In this document: positions 7,077 through 14,621 of the stretch, in pieces
How positions within the stretch are numbered: the first letter of the stretch is position 1
Layout of the letters: each line of letters starts with the position of its first letter
Notes under the pieces: generated by a model
Database searches by the model: none
The model's input: the letters and a program-made list of their open reading frames with translations, nothing else
Told to the model about the DNA's origin: nothing
Origin: UBA1151 sp963579925
Lineage (GTDB): Bacteria; Chloroflexota; Dehalococcoidia; Lucifugimonadales; Lucifugimonadaceae
NCBI GenBank assembly: GCA_963579925.1
Contig: CAUZJA010000031.1
Location: forward strand, 1-17,918
Direction: 5' to 3'
Length of the DNA stretch: 17,918 nucleotides
Made by a program: the position numbers and the translations under genes

Positions 7077-7952
7077 ATGAGTTGGACGTTCACGGACGCA
7101 ATTCCGCCCATTGGCACCATCACGGAAGGCAATGCATGGAATGGCACGGATCTGCTGTTCTCAAACATCGCCATGAATCGAGTGCTGCGCTTCAATCCAG
7201 AGTCCGGTCTGTTATCGGTTGAGCGCACAGGCACCAACGCCGCCAATGGGCTGAACTATGATGCTGAAGGAAATCTCTACGCCTGCGAAGGCGGTGGACG
7301 ACGAATTGCTCGCTACAACCCGGACGGGTCAAGCGACACAATTGTGGATCGCCTGGATGGACGCCGGATTAACGGCCCAAATGATCTGGCAATCGACCCT
7401 GAGGGACGCATCTGGTTCTCTGACAGAGTTGAAGACGTTGCCCCCGATGTGGGAGTCGAACACTCATCGATATTGTGCGCAATCCCGAATGGAGACGGCA
7501 CATATAACTGCGTCAGGCGCACGTATGACACCACCATGCCGAACGGCTTGCTGTTCTCGAATGACTACAAGACGCTCTACGTTGCTCAGAGCGACTACCG
7601 CGTGATCGAACGCCGTGAGCTGCGCGCATACCCAGTGCTCGATGACGGATCACTTGGCGAATATTCGGTCCTCCACGACTTTGGTCCGCATCGCGGGATC
7701 GACGGCATGACCCTGAGCTCGGACGGACACATCGTTGCCTGCACCGGCTGGGAGATTTCCGGCCCCGGCGGAAATGTCACCGTATTTGATCCAAAGGGGC
7801 GCATTGTCGAAACGCATCCGACGCTCTCTATAAGGCCGACCAACGCCTGTTTTGTTGGCGAAGACCTGTACATAACGAGTATTGAAGGCCGACTCGAAGT
7901 TGCCAAGGGCACCGGCATGACCGGCGGTGTTCTCTATCCGGCCGCCAAGTAG
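7077..7952 (+). CDS. SMP-30/gluconolactonase/LRE-family protein, copy 1
   Basis: This 291-residue six-bladed beta-propeller of the SMP-30 family typically hydrolyses lactones, such as sugar lactones, using one divalent metal. The metal site is visible: E17 (ITEGNAW), N156 (MPNGLLF) and D209 (GIDGM), with N102 (GPNDLAID) as the usual substrate-side residue. There is no signal peptide, so it is cytoplasmic. The start is ATG with AAAGG 6 bases upstream. It is followed after 11 bases by a paralogue of nearly the same length. The substrate cannot be read; an enzyme acting on acid-sugar lactones would fit the enolase-type dehydratase at 264-1361, but the two are 5.7 kb apart. Confidence 0.88.
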   Translation: MSWTFTDAIPPIGTITEGNAWNGTDLLFSNIAMNRVLRFNPESGLLSVERTGTNAANGLNYDAEGNLYACEGGGRRIARYNPDGSSDTIVDRLDGRRINGPNDLAIDPEGRIWFSDRVEDVAPDVGVEHSSILCAIPNGDGTYNCVRRTYDTTMPNGLLFSNDYKTLYVAQSDYRVIERRELRAYPVLDDGSLGEYSVLHDFGPHRGIDGMTLSSDGHIVACTGWEISGPGGNVTVFDPKGRIVETHPTLSIRPTNACFVGEDLYITSIEGRLEVAKGTGMTGGVLYPAAK

Positions 7953-7963
7953 GAGAGAAAAGA

Positions 7964-8833
7964 ATGTCTGAATGGACCTGGGTACTAGTCAAAGCCCACG
8001 ATTCACTTACCGAAGGCCCGGTGTGGGATGGGACGGCGCTGCTCTACAACGAGTGCTCCGCCAACACGACTTATCGGATCAATCCTGATTCGGGTGATAT
8101 CGAAGTGTGGCGGACGGACACTGGTGCGGCCAATGGAGCGAACTTTTCTCGTGATGGGCGCCTGTTCAACTGCGAGGGCGCGGCCAAGCGCATGACGGAG
8201 GTGCAGGGACCGGATGATGTGACGGTGATCGCGGGCGAACATGACGGTGTGCCGTTCAATGCGCCCAACGATGTGGCTATCCATAGCTCAGGCCGCGTCT
8301 GGTTTACCGACCCGAACTACGGGGAGCGCCCAACCGAGAAGGATAACGAATCTATCTATAGCGCTGATGAGTCCAACGGTTCCTGGACGACCACGCGGGT
8401 GACGTTTGATACAACACGGCCAAATGGGCTGATTTTCTCAGCAGACGAATCACTGCTGTACGTTGCGGAGAGCCCAAACGGGCCTCTGAACCATAGTGAA
8501 CTACGTTCCTACCCTGTGAACGCAGACGGCTCCCTCGGCGACTATAAGGTGCTCCACGACTTCGGAAATTGTCGAGGCATTGACGGGATGTGCCTCACTG
8601 CAGACGGCAATATTCTTGCGACAGCAGGATCTGAGTCAGTTGGTCCCGGCTCCATGCTCTATCTGTTTGCACCTTCAGGACGAGTGCTCTCCACCGCACC
8701 AACTCCCGCCGACTCCCCGACGAATTGTGCGTTCGCCGAGGAGGGTCTGGATGTGATCTACGTAACGTTTGCTACCGGACACGTCTATCGCGTGCCAGAC
8801 AGCGGACTTACAGGCCTGCGTCTATACCCGTAG
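7964..8833 (+). CDS. SMP-30/gluconolactonase/LRE-family protein, copy 2
   Basis: The 289-residue protein is a clear paralogue of the preceding gene, sharing the TEG.W start, the AANG, PNDVAI, PNGLIFSADE and RGIDGM segments and the overall blade order. The metal-site residues are E17, N154 and D207, with N102 conserved, so both copies should be catalytically competent. The peptide region around 117-130 differs strongly between the copies, which may mean different substrates. It has a strong ribosome binding site (AGGAG before ATG 7964) and is co-transcribed with copy 1. It converges on the thiY gene, with only 19 bases between the stops. Confidence 0.88.
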   Translation: MSEWTWVLVKAHDSLTEGPVWDGTALLYNECSANTTYRINPDSGDIEVWRTDTGAANGANFSRDGRLFNCEGAAKRMTEVQGPDDVTVIAGEHDGVPFNAPNDVAIHSSGRVWFTDPNYGERPTEKDNESIYSADESNGSWTTTRVTFDTTRPNGLIFSADESLLYVAESPNGPLNHSELRSYPVNADGSLGDYKVLHDFGNCRGIDGMCLTADGNILATAGSESVGPGSMLYLFAPSGRVLSTAPTPADSPTNCAFAEEGLDVIYVTFATGHVYRVPDSGLTGLRLYP

Positions 8834-8845
8834 AAACCAGGTTTC
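8833..8845. terminator. Small inverted repeat between convergent genes
   Basis: GAAACC-A-GGTTTC can fold as a 5-bp stem with a 3-base loop and sits between the convergent stops of the second lactonase gene and thiY. There is no T-run on either side. It is a weak candidate for a bidirectional terminator. Confidence 0.2.
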
Positions 8846-8852
8846 GATCTAT

Positions 8853-9896
8853 CTAGTTATCAATGAACTGGTTGGTGAATGCGGCTAAGGCGTCAACATC
8901 ATCCTCAATGAACTCTTGAGACTTCATCCATGAGGTGAATGAACTCCAGCGAGCTTCCTCCTGCCAGCCGATCCTGGGAACTCCATCGCCCCAGATTGAT
9001 TGAAGCAGGTCAACGCCTTTGCGCTCCAACTCTTCGTTTACTGACTCAGGGTTAGCTTCGATCAACGTGTCGACGGCTCCCTGAGGGTCGTTTTCGGCAG
9101 CCTCGAACCCTTTTCGCATCGCCCGCACAAAGCCCTCAACAACCTCGGGCCGGTCTGCGATCGTGGACTCGCTGGCAATGATGATTAGCTCATAGAAATC
9201 CGGTACGCCCCACTCCTCCATGCGCATGATGTTGACCTCTTTGCCCTCAAGTTCGATGAGGATGGACTCGTGAGTCCAGTAAGCGCCGATGATTGCGTCG
9301 ACAGTGTCGCCCAACAAGGACGGTACGAGGTTGAAACCGACATCGACTAGCTCAACGTCATCCATCGTCAGACCTCCCTCGGCCAGCATGGTTGCTAGCA
9401 TGCCCTGGTTGGACGGAATGTTTGGATGCCCTATGCGCATGCCCTTGAGGTCTGCAGGAGTCTCAAGCCCTGACGAGCCGAGCGTCATTATTGAGTTCAG
9501 GGGATGTTGGACGATGCCCATAACGGATACTACCGGGACACCGGCATTCCGAGCCAAAAGCAAATCTGGTTGGTATGAGATGCCAAAATCATCGCGGCCG
9601 GCCCCTACGGTCTGCAGCACAGTTGAAGGATCTGATGGGGTGTAAGCGTTTACTTCCAAGCCTTCTTCAGCAAAGAAGCCCCTGTCGAGCGCTTCAAATA
9701 TTCCAACGTGATTGGAGTTTGGGAACCAGTCCATTGCGAGCGATATCTGCACTAGCTCCTTCGGCACATCAGTTTTAGGTACCGATCCAAGTTCTGTCGT
9801 TGGCGACACAATTAGCGCTGGCGTTTCCGAAGAACTGCACGCTATGGCAATCACCATGAGCACAGCGACCATGAGGCCAAAAGGCGTCTTCTTCAT
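8853..9896 (-). CDS. thiY: Thiamin-pyrimidine-precursor ABC transporter, substrate-binding lipoprotein (ThiY-like, NMT1/THI5 family)
   Basis: This 347-residue exported protein starts with MKK, a hydrophobic stretch and a lipobox ending at C20 (AIAC), so it should be a membrane-anchored lipoprotein. The mature part has the NMT1/THI5 fold signature DWFPNSNHVGIFEALDRGFF (about 55-74), also found in ThiY, which binds N-formyl-4-amino-5-aminomethyl-2-methylpyrimidine. The fungal THI5 cysteine cluster is absent, consistent with a binding protein rather than a synthase. An AAGGAG site lies 8 bases before the ATG. It is the last gene of the riboswitch-headed operon, 35 bases after the permease. The NMT1 family also includes riboflavin and sulfonate binders; the TPP riboswitch settles the role. 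Confidence 0.9.
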   Translation of the reverse strand: MKKTPFGLMVAVLMVIAIACSSSETPALIVSPTTELGSVPKTDVPKELVQISLAMDWFPNSNHVGIFEALDRGFFAEEGLEVNAYTPSDPSTVLQTVGAGRDDFGISYQPDLLLARNAGVPVVSVMGIVQHPLNSIMTLGSSGLETPADLKGMRIGHPNIPSNQGMLATMLAEGGLTMDDVELVDVGFNLVPSLLGDTVDAIIGAYWTHESILIELEGKEVNIMRMEEWGVPDFYELIIIASESTIADRPEVVEGFVRAMRKGFEAAENDPQGAVDTLIEANPESVNEELERKGVDLLQSIWGDGVPRIGWQEEARWSSFTSWMKSQEFIEDDVDALAAFTNQFIDN

Positions 9897-9931
9897 TCAA
9901 TAATCTCCTTGATCGATCTACTGCTGATTAC

Positions 9932-10711
9932 TTAGTTCATTCTGGGATAGCGCTTCAGGACGATCCGTTCGATAAATCCAACGATGGCGAAGAGAATCAC
10001 CCCCATCACCGTCAAAACAATGATTGCCGCGAATACGAGTGAGGTGAGGAATTGCGGCTGCGACTTCCTCATCAGCCAACCCAGTCCACCGGTGGCACCC
10101 ACCCACTCGCCAATTACGGCTCCGATTACGGCTACAACGATGCCGATTTTGAGGCCTGACATCAAGAACGGGATCGACGTCGGGACCTGAAGCTTTAGGA
10201 ATATCTGGCGTTTACTTGCCCCCAGGGTCCTGAACATGTCCACCATGTCTTGATCAACCGACTTCATACCGTCGACCAGATTCACGACGATCGGGAAGAA
10301 CGTGATTAAGCCAACGACAATTATTTTGGAAGTCATCGCAGGCCCGACCCACACCAGCAGGAGTGGCGCGATTGTGATGATTGGAATCATCTGAGAGGCG
10401 ATGATGAACGGATAGAGAGATCGCTCCAGAACTTTGGAATAAGCAATTGCGCTGGCTAGCAGCGCGCCAAATCCAGCTGCCAACACGAATCCAATGAGGA
10501 TTTCTTGCAGGGTGACAAACGCGTGCTCAGTTAGCAATCCTCTGGAATCCGCAATCTCACTCATGATTGAAGAAGGCGGTGGAAGCAACCAGCGCTGAAC
10601 GTCGAAGGCCCGGACCCACACTTCCCACGCGACGATGCCCAGACCGCCGATCACCACGGGGGAGAGCCAGTCTCGGGCGATACGCATCAGCGTTTGTCCT
10701 GCATTCGCCAC
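9932..10711 (-). CDS. thiX: ABC transporter permease (ThiX-like)
   Basis: This BPD-type (SsuC/TauC-like) inner-membrane permease has about six hydrophobic helices and the EAA-like cytoplasmic loop FRTLGASKRQIFLKLQVP (160-177) that docks on the ATPase. I choose GTG 10711: a GGAGG lies 11 bases upstream, inside the end of thiZ, and the start falls 1 base after the thiZ stop, giving 259 residues. An ATG at 10732 would add 7 residues and overlap thiZ by 20 bases; a TTG at 10753 is less likely. It sits between the ATPase and binding-protein genes of the same riboswitch-controlled operon. Confidence 0.88.
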   Translation of the reverse strand: MANAGQTLMRIARDWLSPVVIGGLGIVAWEVWVRAFDVQRWLLPPPSSIMSEIADSRGLLTEHAFVTLQEILIGFVLAAGFGALLASAIAYSKVLERSLYPFIIASQMIPIITIAPLLLVWVGPAMTSKIIVVGLITFFPIVVNLVDGMKSVDQDMVDMFRTLGASKRQIFLKLQVPTSIPFLMSGLKIGIVVAVIGAVIGEWVGATGGLGWLMRKSQPQFLTSLVFAAIIVLTVMGVILFAIVGFIERIVLKRYPRMN

Positions 10712-10712
10712 G

Positions 10713-11546
10713 TTAACTACCACCTCCGGCATCACGATATCGCAATGCGGCAAGTAGTTCAGACTTCAACGCCGTGAAACTCTCAGAGGTCACAACATTG
10801 GGGTCTGTACGATCGCCAATATCAATGTCGAAATGCGTGTCGATTCTGCCTGGATCGCGTTTCATCACGTAGACGCGGTCAGAAAGCAGAATTGCCTCAT
10901 CCACATCGTGGGTGACCAGCACAACTGACTTACCACTGTCGGCGAGCAATTCAATCAACCAACCGTGCATTTCAGAACGCGTGAGTGCATCGAGCGCTCC
11001 AAATGGCTCATCCAGCAGCAGTAGCGGGGTTTCCGCCAACGTGGCTCTCAGCAATGCAACGCGCTGCCGCATTCCGCCTGAAAGTTGAGCGGGGTAGTCG
11101 CTGGCGTACCCGGCAAGGCCAAAATCATTGAGACGACTCGACGCCTGTGCACGAGAATCACTATGACTCACACCACGCAACTCAAGTGATAGCGCCGCGT
11201 TATCCAGCACGGTTCTCCACGGCAGCAACAGATCTTTTTGCTGCATGTAGCCGATCTGGCCCAGGCGACTACCAGCAGCTTCTGAGTATGAGATTTCGCC
11301 TGTAAAATCTTCATCCAAACCGGAGATCAGGTTTAACAGAGTGCTCTTTCCGCACCCAGATGGTCCGATGATTGAAATAAATTCAGCCTGAGAGAGGTTG
11401 AATGTCACATCATGCAGCACAAGCCTGTCCGGCTCAGAGCGCGAGCCGGTATCGAAGGCTTTAGATACTGAGCGCAACGCAAGCAAATATTCCTGCTGTT
11501 CATCAACAGCAGTTCGCTGATATGCAGATTCGCGGGTGAGATTCAT
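10713..11546 (-). CDS. thiZ: ABC transporter ATP-binding protein (ThiZ-like)
   Basis: The 277-residue nucleotide-binding subunit has Walker A GPSGCGKS (61-68), Q-loop QQKDLLLPW (102-110), signature LSGGMRQR (155-162), Walker B LLLLDEP (175-181) and H-loop H213 (VTHD). It belongs to the nitrate/sulfonate/thiamin-precursor (SsuB/ThiZ) group. The reading frame is open back to 11642, but that extra stretch is the TPP riboswitch read as protein. The real start is ATG 11546, preceded by AGGGA of the riboswitch itself. Translation should therefore fall when TPP is bound. First gene of the thiZ-thiX-thiY operon. Confidence 0.92.
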   Translation of the reverse strand: MNLTRESAYQRTAVDEQQEYLLALRSVSKAFDTGSRSEPDRLVLHDVTFNLSQAEFISIIGPSGCGKSTLLNLISGLDEDFTGEISYSEAAGSRLGQIGYMQQKDLLLPWRTVLDNAALSLELRGVSHSDSRAQASSRLNDFGLAGYASDYPAQLSGGMRQRVALLRATLAETPLLLLDEPFGALDALTRSEMHGWLIELLADSGKSVVLVTHDVDEAILLSDRVYVMKRDPGRIDTHFDIDIGDRTDPNVVTSESFTALKSELLAALRYRDAGGGS

Positions 11547-11640
11547 CGTCCCTACGCTGGCATTATCCAGATCAGGTTCAGGGGTCGGCAGATATTGGTC
11601 TACCCTCTCAGCCCGGCCTATCCGAGCTCCCCACGGCACC
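11547..11640 (-). ncRNA. TPP riboswitch (THI element)
   Basis: On the minus strand the conserved blocks occur in order: GGGGAGC (P2 5' strand), a P3 stem CUCGG/CCGGG closing into CUGAGA, ACCCC pairing back with GGGG, then GAACCUGAUCUGGAUAAUGC and CCAGCGUAGGGA. These are the near-invariant THI-box sequences of the pyrimidine- and pyrophosphate-sensing arms. CGU/ACG begins the closing P1 stem. The thiZ AUG starts 2 bases after GUAGGGA, so the only Shine-Dalgarno-like sequence lies inside the aptamer. I see no separate terminator hairpin with a U-run. The likely mechanism is direct occlusion of the ribosome binding site. Confidence 0.96.
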
Positions 11641-11658
11641 AAAAGGCCCGTTACGCGC

Positions 11659-11688
11659 AGTCTATTTCAGGATGCAAATTCCAGTCAA
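11659..11688 (-). promoter_or_regulatory. Promoter of the riboswitch-thiZXY operon
   Basis: On the minus strand TTGACT (11688-11683; 5 of 6) and TAGACT (11664-11659; 4 of 6) are 18 bases apart. Transcription would start near 11652, just before the riboswitch, leaving a leader of about 105 bases that is almost entirely aptamer. Confidence 0.5.
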
Positions 11689-11728
11689 GGCGATATCTGG
11701 CACAACTGTTTCCTCACGCTTTTCCCAA

Positions 11729-11757
11729 TTGCCGCATTGGGCTCATACCGCTAGAAT
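11729..11757 (+). promoter_or_regulatory. Promoter of the SirB1-like / sigma factor cluster
   Basis: TTGCCG (11729-11734) and TAGAAT (11752-11757; 5 of 6) are separated by exactly 17 bases. The leader to ATG 11821 is about 57 bases. It diverges from the riboswitch promoter 40 bases away; the rest of the 11643-11820 intergenic region shows no other structure. Confidence 0.5.
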
Positions 11758-11820
11758 GCGACGTGTTCCCCAGAGCCGTTTCGAAACCTCTAATTGGTCC
11801 GTACGGTGCCGGGAATTAGT

Positions 11821-12684
11821 ATGACAAACCACCGACAAGAAATACGGCAAAAGTTCACCGCAGCGGTATCAGTAGCTGATGCTGATATCGATTTGGCCGC
11901 GGCATGCCTCCAAATAGCGGTGGAAGACTACGGCGCACTGGACGTCGATGCATACATCTCTCGGATGGACAGTCTCGCAGCGCGCGTAACAAGTGGTATC
12001 TCCCCTGCCAAAAAAGATGAGGATGAGCCTTTCGAAGTCGTAAACAGCATCAACAGAGTGCTCTTTGATGAGGAAGGTTTTGGCGGCAATCGAGAGAACT
12101 ACTACGACTATCGCAACAGTTATCTGTGCGACGTAATGGATCGCAGATTGGGCAATCCAATTCTCATGTGCATCCTCTATAACGAGATTGCGAAGAGAGT
12201 TGGCTTCACGTTCGATGCAATCGGCCTACCCGGACACTTTGTGCTTCGGGTTGAATCTTCAGATGACAGCCTTTTCATAGACCCGTTTGATCGCGGCGGC
12301 CTGCTAACCAAGTCAGAATGTGAGAGGCTTGTCGCCCGAATCACCGGTCGAGACAAAAGCCTTGAGCGCCACTTCAAGCCACTTGGCAAGAAAGCAATCT
12401 TGGCCAGAGTTTTGAACAATTTGAAGCTCATGTACCTGAAAGAGCAGGAAGCCGAGAAGGCCCTTGCCGCTGCAGAACGCATTGAGATTGTCGCTCCCAA
12501 TGCCTGGGAGAACATCGGTGATATCGCAAAGCTGCAAACCAATCTTGGCGACTACTTAGCCGCCACTGAGTCATTGACCCGCTATTTGGAACTTGCACCA
12601 GTAGGCAGGGACACCAGTTCAGCGCAAGCGGCGCTGCAGGCAATCAAGGAAGGCATTCCACCGCCTTCTGGCATTGGTGAGTGA
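11821..12684 (+). CDS. SirB1-family protein: transglutaminase-like domain plus C-terminal TPR-like region
   Basis: The 287-residue protein has the SirB1 (Transglut_core2) pattern: GNPILMCILYNEIAKRVG (111-128), GLPGHFVLR (135-143, with H139) and FIDPFDRGGLL (152-162, with D154). H139 and D154 fit the transglutaminase-fold His and Asp. The nucleophile position is unclear; C117 is nearby, but family members often lack the Cys. The tail (about 195-270) is helical with TPR-like repeats. The biochemical role of SirB1 proteins is unknown. I choose ATG 11821, where the conserved part begins; upstream frame openness to TTG 11794 lacks support. It lies directly before the sigma factor gene and may share its transcript. 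Confidence 0.85.
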   Translation: MTNHRQEIRQKFTAAVSVADADIDLAAACLQIAVEDYGALDVDAYISRMDSLAARVTSGISPAKKDEDEPFEVVNSINRVLFDEEGFGGNRENYYDYRNSYLCDVMDRRLGNPILMCILYNEIAKRVGFTFDAIGLPGHFVLRVESSDDSLFIDPFDRGGLLTKSECERLVARITGRDKSLERHFKPLGKKAILARVLNNLKLMYLKEQEAEKALAAAERIEIVAPNAWENIGDIAKLQTNLGDYLAATESLTRYLELAPVGRDTSSAQAALQAIKEGIPPPSGIGE

Positions 12685-12817
12685 TCCCTCGAAATCCGAG
12701 ACGCCCTCAACCGACGTATGTATCGGTATTATGTCGACTGTCAGCCGCACGGCGAAATCAACCAAATCGGGCGTTGCCGGAGTTGTTAATTCTTCTCCCG
12801 GCGCGGTACACATCCCA

Positions 12818-13405
12818 ATGAAAGACGCTGCGGACTATGTAGATATGTCCGATGAAGTTTTACTGGCCAAAATAGCAGAGAAAGATCGGCTGGCTCTGGG
12901 AGCGCTCTATGACCGGTACGGTCGGCGAGTATTTGCTCTCTCCGCGAGAATGCTGAATGATCCGCAAGCGTCAGAAGAGGTCACACAGGACGTCTTCATG
13001 AGCGTGTGGCGTCGGGTCACATCCTATAAACCCGGCCGCGGCAAAGTCACTACCTGGCTATTTAGCATCGCTCATAATCGCACCATTGATGAGCTTCGCA
13101 AGCGGATGCGCGATCGTAGTCGTGAAAATCAGAACATAGATGATCACGTCAACATCAAAGAAGAGACGGCGCTGCCGGCTGAACAGGTCATAGCGCAATC
13201 TGAGTTTGACATGGTAAAAGAAGCCATGCAGCGTCTGCCGGAAGAGCAGCGACGCGTGGTTGAGATGTCATACTTCGGTGGGTATACCCAGGTCGAGATA
13301 TCTGAGATGACCGGGCAACCTCTGGGGACCGTAAAAACGAGAATGAGACTAGCACTTAGAAAGCTACGAGAGGCCCTAACGGACCGTATCGCCAGTTCGG
13401 ATTGA
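12818..13405 (+). CDS. ECF-family RNA polymerase sigma factor
   Basis: The protein has sigma region 2 (about 25-95, with ALYDRYGRRVF, the SEEVTQDVFMSVW segment and WLFSIAHNRTIDELRKR) and region 4 (about 132-187, with LPEEQRRVVEMSYFGG, the helix-turn-helix YTQVEISEMTGQPLGTVKTR and a basic tail). There is no region 3, as expected for ECF factors. The start is uncertain. ATG 12818 gives 195 residues, a normal ECF length; the frame is open back to TTG 12674 with a Ser/Thr-rich stretch, ATG 12731 and ATG 12845 are alternatives, and none has a clear ribosome binding site. Its stop codon shares a base with the start of the anti-sigma gene. It probably resembles the SigK group, paired with an RskA-like regulator. 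Confidence 0.92.
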   Translation: MKDAADYVDMSDEVLLAKIAEKDRLALGALYDRYGRRVFALSARMLNDPQASEEVTQDVFMSVWRRVTSYKPGRGKVTTWLFSIAHNRTIDELRKRMRDRSRENQNIDDHVNIKEETALPAEQVIAQSEFDMVKEAMQRLPEEQRRVVEMSYFGGYTQVEISEMTGQPLGTVKTRMRLALRKLREALTDRIASSD

Positions 13406-14361
13406 TGAACCCAAACACAGACCACGGGCGACTGTTTGAAAGCCTCCCTGCATACGTCCTTGGCGCTCTCGAACCAGAAGAGCGCACAGAGCTAGAGGAT
13501 CACCTTGAAGGTTGCCCTCTATGTACTTCGGAATACGATGACCTTGCCGAAGCAGGGATGATGCTTGCCCTGAATGTTCCGCCAAAAGAGCCTCCGTCAG
13601 AGTTGCGGGGGACTTTGCTTGACGCGATTCGTGATGATGAGGCGAAGATCGCTGCCAGAGAGTCGAGCCCCGTCGAGCTACTGCCACAGCCATCGGATGT
13701 GAAACCATCGCGACGCTTCGGATGGGCAACCGGCTTCCATGCGCGTTACGCTGCCGCCGCAGCCGTGATGATTGCTTTGTTTGCCGTTTCACTCTCGACC
13801 CTGCTCTCCAACGGAACTCTGGATGAGCGAGTGGAAGAGCTTGAGTCGCAGGTTTCTTCTGAAGCGACTATTGTCTCCAGTATTGCTAATACTGTGATGG
13901 ACGTATCGCTTGATGCAGAAGAGTCTGAAACCACCATTCAGACGGTATCCAGGCTGGCAATTGCAAACGAGCAGCTACAAGAAGCCCTGCAGACGTCAAT
14001 GGTGATGCAAAAAGCTGCATCTCAGCCCACGGCGCGAACCGCCGTTCTGGAGAAGTCAGACGGCTCAACCGATACTTTTGGAACGCTCGTCGCGGGACAT
14101 CAGACCTCTACACGCGGACAGATGATGATCCAGGGTCTGGATCCATCGCCACCGGGATTTGTCTACCAGATGTGGATGACGATTGGCGGCGTTCCACGCA
14201 ACCTCGGTACGTTCCATGTAAATGAGATGGGCTACGTCTTCGTAGAGTTGACGGTGCCGCTTTTCACCTCACAGACACTGGAGGGAGCGGTGACTATCGA
14301 GCCAGGTGGCGGTTCCATGCGCCCTACCGGTGCCGAGATACTCAGGCTCTCAGCGCCCTAG
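13405..14361 (+). CDS. Membrane-anchored zinc-type anti-sigma factor with RskA-like domain
   Basis: The 318-residue protein has an N-terminal anti-sigma domain with the zinc motif H33-x3-C37-x2-C40, which should bind and hold the neighbouring sigma factor. A cytoplasmic linker (about 60-112), one membrane helix (114-134), a short coiled coil (139-152) and an extracytoplasmic RskA-type C-terminal domain (about 200-318, with VYQMWMTIGG and the EPGGGSMRPTG segment) follow. The layout matches RskA/SigK-type control, where signal-driven proteolysis releases the sigma factor. The ATG at 13405 overlaps the sigma stop as TGATG, so the pair is translationally coupled. The signal it senses cannot be read. 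Confidence 0.9.
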   Translation: MNPNTDHGRLFESLPAYVLGALEPEERTELEDHLEGCPLCTSEYDDLAEAGMMLALNVPPKEPPSELRGTLLDAIRDDEAKIAARESSPVELLPQPSDVKPSRRFGWATGFHARYAAAAAVMIALFAVSLSTLLSNGTLDERVEELESQVSSEATIVSSIANTVMDVSLDAEESETTIQTVSRLAIANEQLQEALQTSMVMQKAASQPTARTAVLEKSDGSTDTFGTLVAGHQTSTRGQMMIQGLDPSPPGFVYQMWMTIGGVPRNLGTFHVNEMGYVFVELTVPLFTSQTLEGAVTIEPGGGSMRPTGAEILRLSAP

Positions 14362-14391
14362 ACATACCTCGCGGGATTTATCCCCGGTCGT

Positions 14392-14400
14392 TGCTATACT
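14392..14400 (+). promoter_or_regulatory. Extended -10 promoter for the zinc-ribbon/lipoprotein/MFS operon
   Basis: TGCTATACT is an almost perfect extended -10 (TG, one base, TATACT) 30 bases after the anti-sigma stop. No -35 is evident. It closely matches the TGCTAATCT element before xdhC. Transcription would start near 14407, giving a leader of about 60 bases to ATG 14466. An 11-codon ORF (ATG 14409 to TGA 14444) lies in that leader in the same frame as the zinc-ribbon gene; its significance is unknown. Confidence 0.5.
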
Positions 14401-14465
14401 TAGAAACAATGTTGGTCGTATCTTCGCGGCCACGGCGCTTATGAGTATGGGCCGAAAATTGTGCC

Positions 14466-14621
14466 ATGGCAGACAATTCGATTCAGGATGATCAGGCGCA
14501 TCCAACCTTGACGGTGGGGAGTACCGCTGAGTGCGATATATGCGGCGCCCTGGTGCTGAAACTCCACTGCAAATTGCGATGCCAGAATTGCGGATTCATG
14601 CGCGATTGTTCAGATCCATAA
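14466..14621 (+). CDS. Small six-cysteine zinc-ribbon protein, 51 residues
   Basis: An ATG at 14466 opens a 51-codon frame. After an acidic, low-complexity N-terminus of about 20 residues comes a dense cysteine pattern: C23-x2-C26-G, then H34-C35, C39-x2-C42-G, and C48 in a DCSDP ending at the stop. The two CxxCG knuckles about 13 residues apart fit a zinc ribbon. The ending G-F-M-R-D-C-S-D-P looks like a conserved family signature that I believe recurs in small uncharacterised bacterial proteins, but I cannot name a family. Chance production of such spaced cysteines is unlikely. There is no clear ribosome binding site. The 3' end overlaps the likely start of the lipoprotein gene. Confidence 0.75.
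   Translation: MADNSIQDDQAHPTLTVGSTAECDICGALVLKLHCKLRCQNCGFMRDCSDP

Noticed and set aside
11547..11642. N-terminal extension of the thiZ product by 32 residues
   Set aside because: The extra codons translate the TPP riboswitch; ATG 11546 fits the ribosome binding site and the family N-terminus.
14440..14490. Alternative short frame from ATG 14440
   Set aside because: It is a 16-codon frame without motifs, whereas the overlapping frame from 14466 encodes the clear zinc ribbon.
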